This document shows positions 60,283 to 64,000 of a DNA stretch of 64,000 nucleotides, in pieces. The position numbers and the translations under genes are program-made. Each line of letters opens with the position of its first letter. The stretch's first letter is position 1. The notes beneath the pieces were generated by a model, which saw only the letters and a program-made list of their open reading frames with translations, searched no databases and was not told where the DNA came from. The DNA comes from Exiguobacterium sp018617385 (GTDB lineage Bacteria > Bacillota > Bacilli > Exiguobacteriales > Exiguobacteriaceae): the NCBI RefSeq assembly GCF_018617385.1, contig NZ_JACSKA010000002.1, forward strand, positions 248,001 to 312,000, in the 5' to 3' direction.

Positions 60283-61041
60283 ATGAACCAACAAGACGCA
60301 ATCCGAATCATCACCGAGCGATTAAAGCACGACGAAGCGGTTCAAGCGATTTTTATGAAAGGCTCATTCGGTCGGGGAGAAGCCGATGAACATTCCGATA
60401 TCGACCTCTATGTCATGGTGCACCCCGATGAGGAGGCCTCCTTTCTATCCAGACGCCTCGAGCATGTAACCGCCTATCGTCCGATTCTGTTAAAAGACGA
60501 GATTCACATCGTCGCGCCACAACTCATCGCCGTCTTTGATGATTTTCTTCACCTCGACCTGTTCACGGTCACGCAAGAGACGTTGAATCATCAAGACTCG
60601 ATTCATGTGATCTACGACCCACAACAGCGACTTGCTAGACACGTCACTTCCTTACAATTAGACGAAGCGGCAATCAGTGACCATGCGTTCGATACCGTGT
60701 GGTTCTTTTTCCAATATACAAAATCACGCAATCGAGGCAACGCGATGTGGGCAACGGAGATGCTCCGGCAAGGAATGGTTCATTTCGCATATGTGTTAGC
60801 CGCTCACCACACACCGGACCGGGCTTCCCTCGGTTTAAAAGATGTGACACAACGGCAAGAAATCGACCTACATCCATTTTATGATCAATTGACTCCCACC
60901 ACTCATGAAAAAGCCGCCCATATCTATCTGGAGCGACTTCAGGCAGAGCAACCTTTTTTCGCATCACTATCTGGCTACAACGTGTTCGGACCGTTCATGG
61001 AACAGTTGATTCAACGAGAAACAAGCCGCCCTGGCATATAG
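60283..61041 (+). CDS. Nucleotidyltransferase-domain protein
   Basis: A 252-residue protein with an N-terminal nucleotidyltransferase (Pol-beta-like) domain: FMKGSFGRGEADEHSDIDLYV carries the GS motif and two metal-binding Asp. The C-terminal 130 residues are helical, as in aminoglycoside-adenylyltransferase-like or MNT-type proteins. The substrate is unknown and antibiotic modification should not be assumed. AGGAGAGAGG precedes the ATG at 60283. It occupies, with DUF308, the slot usually held by jag. Confidence 0.8.
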   Translation: MNQQDAIRIITERLKHDEAVQAIFMKGSFGRGEADEHSDIDLYVMVHPDEEASFLSRRLEHVTAYRPILLKDEIHIVAPQLIAVFDDFLHLDLFTVTQETLNHQDSIHVIYDPQQRLARHVTSLQLDEAAISDHAFDTVWFFFQYTKSRNRGNAMWATEMLRQGMVHFAYVLAAHHTPDRASLGLKDVTQRQEIDLHPFYDQLTPTTHEKAAHIYLERLQAEQPFFASLSGYNVFGPFMEQLIQRETSRPGI

Positions 61042-61055
61042 GGCGGCTTGTTTTT
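61020..61055 (+). terminator. Terminator of the nucleotidyltransferase gene
   Basis: ACAAGCCGCCCT pairs with AGGGCGGCTTGT and is followed by TTTT. The stop codon lies in the loop region. Confidence 0.85.
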
Positions 61056-61599
61056 AGTATCTCGCTTGCCGTTTCGTCGAGCGAATCGCGAAGTAGAGGA
61101 ACAATTCTAGTACCGCGATCGCGATGAGGATTCCACCGAATAATTGGAATAGCACGAGCAGGCTACTGAATGGATTCGTCAACATGAGAATGCCGACACC
61201 AATCCACAACAGACTTCCAATCAAAAACCAGAGCCATCGTCCCGCCATCGACTGGCGGTACCCGAGCGCCTGAATCAGACGGATGATTCCACCGAATAAG
61301 AATAGGGCCCCGATTAAGATAGGCAAGAGACTCGCTAACGTTTCAGCGAAGAAGAAGACGACCGCCGCTAAAATCAAATAAATGACACCCATAAAGAAAG
61401 CGGGTGGCAACGCTCCCTGACGTCGACGCATCCCTTGAAAAATCATCCAAATCCCCATGATGGCCAAATAACCAGCAATGACATACACCATGACATCAAA
61501 GAAAAATCGAGGGTATAGCAGAATGAGAACACCAAGTACAAAGTAAATGACCGCTTGCCATAACGTCGAACGTTCCAAACGATGAATGAATGCCTCCAT
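61054..61599 (-). CDS. DUF308 (HdeD-like) membrane protein
   Basis: A 181-residue protein of six hydrophobic segments in three pairs (AVIYFVLGVLILLYPRFF, VYVIAGYLAIMGIWMIFQG, and so on), the pattern of DUF308/HdeD proteins. The function is unknown; HdeD itself is linked to acid stress in enterics. GGAGGTG precedes the ATG at 61599; the longer frame from 61662 is not favoured. It lies downstream of yidC, beyond that gene's terminator. Confidence 0.8.
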   Translation of the reverse strand: MEAFIHRLERSTLWQAVIYFVLGVLILLYPRFFFDVMVYVIAGYLAIMGIWMIFQGMRRRQGALPPAFFMGVIYLILAAVVFFFAETLASLLPILIGALFLFGGIIRLIQALGYRQSMAGRWLWFLIGSLLWIGVGILMLTNPFSSLLVLFQLFGGILIAIAVLELFLYFAIRSTKRQARY

Positions 61600-61662
61600 T
61601 TTCCCACACCTCCGTTTACTCGTTTCTCTTTCTATTCCCCTCAGAACGCCTTGCAATCCCAC

Positions 61663-61695
61663 AAAAAAAGCTGAGTGTCAGGAGACACCCAGCTT
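61663..61695 (-). terminator. Terminator of the rnpA-yidC unit
   Basis: The minus-strand hairpin AGCTGGGTGTC/GACACTCAGCT is followed by TTTTTTT. Confidence 0.85.
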
Positions 61696-61700
61696 CATGA

Positions 61701-62561
61701 TTATTTACGTTTTTTCTTTTTGTTTTTCTTCTCTTCTTCGGCAAGCGCTGCACGCTCTGCTTCTTTCGCAGCGATTTTCGCTTCAGCCGCAACCTTCATC
61801 TTCTCACGCATCGGGAGCATGATGGCCATCGTGACGATGATTGAGATGATATAACCGACTACCCAGTATAACGAAAGGGCAGCTGGGAGGTTGATTGACA
61901 TGACGAAGATCATAACCGGGAAGATATAAAGCATCATCTTCAATTGTGGATTCTGTTCTTGACCCGCCATTGAGATTTTTTGCTGTGCGAACGTCAAGAT
62001 TGCCGCTAAGATCGGCAAGACGAACGTTGGATCCGGAGCACCGAGGTCGAACCATAAGAAGTTCGCTTCGAAAATCTCAGGTGTACGGCGAATCGCATCG
62101 TAGAATGCGAAGAGAATCGGCATTTGAATCAAGATCGGCAAACACCCTGCGAGCGGGTTGATTTGGTATTCCTGATAAAGCTTCATCATCTCTTCTTGGA
62201 GTTTACGTTGTGTTTCCTGGTCTTTTGAGCTGTACTTTTCACGAAGCTTCAGCATCTCTGGTTGCAAGACCTGCATCGCACCCATACTCTTCGTCTGCTT
62301 GATCATGAGTGGGAGAATCAACAACCGGACGATAATCGTCGCGATGATGATTGAAATCCCGTATTGCCACGGGCCACCGACCAAGTAAGCAACTTCCTTC
62401 AAAAGCCATGCGAGCGGCCATACAAAGTACTTCGCCCAGAAACCTTCTGTGTCAGCCGTAACTGGTTCGGCTTGGATGGTAGACGGATCCACACAGCCTG
62501 CCATCAGCATGATGACCGCGGTCATGGCAGCGAGTAATCCTAATTTTAGCTTTTTGCTCAT
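61701..62561 (-). CDS. yidC: Membrane protein insertase YidC (SpoIIIJ/OxaA)
   Basis: A 286-residue lipoprotein insertase. Signal peptide with lipobox LMAGC (Cys about residue 23), five membrane helices, the substrate-channel Arg in IIVRLLILPLMIKQTKSM and the block QINPLAGCLPILIQMPILFA. The C-terminal tail is very basic (KKKKRK) and can contact the ribosome. Follows rnpA in the conserved order; jag, the usual next gene, is missing. Confidence 0.95.
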   Translation of the reverse strand: MSKKLKLGLLAAMTAVIMLMAGCVDPSTIQAEPVTADTEGFWAKYFVWPLAWLLKEVAYLVGGPWQYGISIIIATIIVRLLILPLMIKQTKSMGAMQVLQPEMLKLREKYSSKDQETQRKLQEEMMKLYQEYQINPLAGCLPILIQMPILFAFYDAIRRTPEIFEANFLWFDLGAPDPTFVLPILAAILTFAQQKISMAGQEQNPQLKMMLYIFPVMIFVMSINLPAALSLYWVVGYIISIIVTMAIMLPMREKMKVAAEAKIAAKEAERAALAEEEKKNKKKKRK

Positions 62562-62665
62562 AGTTCCTCCTACGCTTTCTTTATCAATTCTTTTTAACGC
62601 ACACGTCGATCGGGCAATCTTATCAGACTCTAATTATATGAGAGAACAAATTCAGATTGTCATGG

Positions 62666-63010
62666 TCACCGGCCTTGCTTTTGCCAAACCTTAGCCCGTT
62701 TGAATACGTGTTTCAAACTCTCGGTCACTTCCGACTGCGTCAATGCGGTCGCAGGCTTCCGAGCGATGATGACATAATCATTCGGTGCAACGTTTGGTTC
62801 GAGCAAGCGAAGCGACTCACGCATCAATCGTTTCATCCGGTTCCGTTCCACAGCATTTCCAAGCTTCTTGCTGACGGAAAGACCCACTCTGAAATGCGTT
62901 TGATCCGCTTTGAGCGTGTAGACGACAAACTGACGATTGGCCACGGAGCGTCCTTCGCGAAACACCGCTTGGAACTCTTCATTCTTTTGCAGGCGGTATT
63001 CTTTTTTCAA
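62666..63010 (-). CDS. rnpA: Ribonuclease P protein component
   Basis: A protein of 114 residues supporting the RNase P ribozyme in tRNA 5' processing. KKEYRLQKNEEFQAVFREG starts the family domain, and the RNR signature appears in VERNRMKRLMRE. I chose TTG at 63010 with GGAGTG upstream; GTG at 63019 and ATG at 63046 are in frame but place the start too far from the domain. Between rpmH and yidC. Confidence 0.93.
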   Translation of the reverse strand: MKKEYRLQKNEEFQAVFREGRSVANRQFVVYTLKADQTHFRVGLSVSKKLGNAVERNRMKRLMRESLRLLEPNVAPNDYVIIARKPATALTQSEVTESLKHVFKRAKVWQKQGR

Positions 63011-63118
63011 AATTCTCACTCCATCCTTCGCTTCAAAAATCGTCAACTAACATCATATCATATCCACATCATTTGAACGAGGGAGAATCCATGAAATACT
63101 ACGTTTCTGTGACAAACT

Positions 63119-63155
63119 AAAAAATTGCCCGAGGAAAGGATCCCCGGGCAATCTT
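63119..63155 (-). terminator. Terminator-like hairpin between rpmH and rnpA
   Basis: The minus-strand hairpin GATTGCCCG/CGGGCAAT is followed by TTTTTT. Located after rpmH, it should reduce read-through into rnpA. Confidence 0.8.
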
Positions 63156-63164
63156 CATTCGAAA

Positions 63165-63299
63165 TTATACAGTCAAGGCTTTACGGCCTTTACGACGACG
63201 AGCAGCAAGAATGTTGCGACCGTTTTTAGTCGCCATGCGTGCACGGAATCCGTGAACTTTCTTACGCTTACGGTTGTTAGGGTTGAAAGTTGGTTTCAT
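63165..63299 (-). CDS. rpmH: 50S ribosomal protein L34
   Basis: A 44-residue L34, MKPTFNPNNRKRKKVHGF with the conserved RMATKNGRNILAARRRKGR. GGAGGTG lies upstream of the ATG. First gene left of the origin and the highly expressed anchor of the rpmH-rnpA-yidC group. Confidence 0.98.
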   Translation of the reverse strand: MKPTFNPNNRKRKKVHGFRARMATKNGRNILAARRRKGRKALTV

Positions 63300-63368
63300 G
63301 GTTACAGCACCTCCTCAAGATTAACGCTCTATTAGCAAGTTATAGTTTCATTTAAGGCAGTCTTTAAG

Positions 63369-63397
63369 ATTATATAAATCGATTCAACAATTGTCAA
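63369..63397 (-). promoter_or_regulatory. Consensus sigma-A promoter of rpmH
   Basis: Minus strand TTGACA (63397-63392), exactly 17 bases, TATAAT (63374-63369): a perfect consensus promoter 70 bases before rpmH. Confidence 0.9.
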
Positions 63398-63557
63398 TGT
63401 ATTTTCGGATGGTTTTCGAATTCGTATTACGAGGCGCTCAGAAAGCATTCATCCACATGGATTCGATCGTACCCACAGGACGAGTAGGTCGAAGAATGTA
63501 TACACAACCTTTACGTATTTTATAAACGGTCTTTATAAATAGCCATGTTGAGCCATT

Positions 63558-63960
63558 TTATCCACAAAATCTCGAAGTTATCCACATTTATATGTGAATA
63601 ACTCCTCTTTTTTCACATTCACATTCTTAATTTTTTCGTTTTCTTCTTTTACAAAAACAATCTTTCATTTCACTTCTTCCTCTTTTGTGTATAACTTTTT
63701 CATCCAACACTCCATCATTATTGCTTTATCCACAATATATCCACAGGTTATCCACAAAACACACAGCATGTGGATAAGTGGGTGTGGATACTTTTCTTTA
63801 TCTGTGGATAAATACCGAAAAGCATTGCCACGTCTATTTTATTTTGCTAAACTGAATGTGCACAAACTTGTGGATGAACAATTCGTGATTCCAAGATATA
63901 CACAGGCTGTGGATAAGTGTTATCCCCATAATGAACACCATGTGGATAACTTTATCCACA
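63558..63960. other. oriC: Replication origin region with DnaA-box cluster
   Basis: About eleven matches to TTATNCACA. Forward: 63558, 63578, 63726, 63748 and 63952. Inverted: 63593, 63686, 63769, 63803, 63908 and 63941. Several one-mismatch copies lie between them. An AT-rich, T-skewed stretch (63601-63720) sits among them. Lying next to rpmH it corresponds to the upstream half of the Bacillus origin; dnaA should begin just beyond base 64000. No protein gene was seen in 63400-64000. Confidence 0.9.
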
Positions 63961-64000
63961 GTTTTTGTTCTCTGGGGATAACCCTAGTTTCTACTATAGA

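Noticed and set aside
60283..61041. Aminoglycoside resistance gene
   Set aside because: The nucleotidyltransferase domain alone does not define the substrate; nothing in the C-terminal half supports an aminoglycoside-binding site.

Overview
The window comes from a low-to-mid G+C Firmicute of the order Bacillales. Gene content, frequent GTG/TTG starts and strong AGGAGG ribosome binding sites fit an Exiguobacterium-like genome; the genus is an inference. It lies immediately to one side of the chromosomal replication origin. The right end (63.5-64.0 kb) holds a dense DnaA-box cluster next to rpmH, and almost all core genes are on the minus strand, reading away from the origin. No rRNA, tRNA or CRISPR array was seen.

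From right to left the core block is: oriC boxes, rpmH, rnpA, yidC, a DUF308 membrane protein, a nucleotidyltransferase (+), mnmE, mnmG, rsmG, a parS site, noc, parB, yyaC (+), an MscS channel, DUF951, ychF, rpsF-ssb-rpsR, gdpP-rplI-dnaB, purA, walRKHIJ, an HtrA protease, a CxxH/CxxC protein and rlmH. This is the classical Bacillus origin-flank order with two absences: soj/parA is missing between noc and parB, and jag is missing after yidC. A three-copy, 12-bp-spaced DnaA-box cluster sits upstream of rlmH, as in the yydA cluster of B. subtilis.

Between the 3' end of rlmH and a damaged acetyltransferase gene lies a visibly AT-richer island (about 27.6-36.8 kb). It carries a type I restriction-modification system (hsdR, hsdM, one two-domain hsdS, one half-size hsdS), a RhuM-family gene and an M48/YgjP-like metallopeptidase. 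A decayed large serine recombinase runs straight into the rlmH stop codon. The position and recombinase type recall staphylococcal SCC elements.

Left of the island (22.8-27.1 kb) is a four-gene cassette of acyl carrier protein, AMP-forming ligase, MBOAT acyltransferase and SGNH protein. It resembles dltABCD in logic but has another gene order, and its promoter carries a near-consensus Fur box. Further left are an ECF sigma/anti-sigma pair, msrA, a secreted HNH nuclease followed by a small protein, DUF4317, and the DEAD-box helicase dbpA. A glucan-related set follows: a domain-permuted GH3 enzyme with an overlapping esterase, and a secreted GH16 glucanase behind a CcpA/LacI-type operator. The left end has a small regulator gene with a 36-codon leader ORF, a FusB-type EF-G-binding protein, secreted alkaline phosphatase, Nudix and DUF1349 genes, mprF, and the alkylation repair pair adaA-alkA (alkA cut by the window edge).
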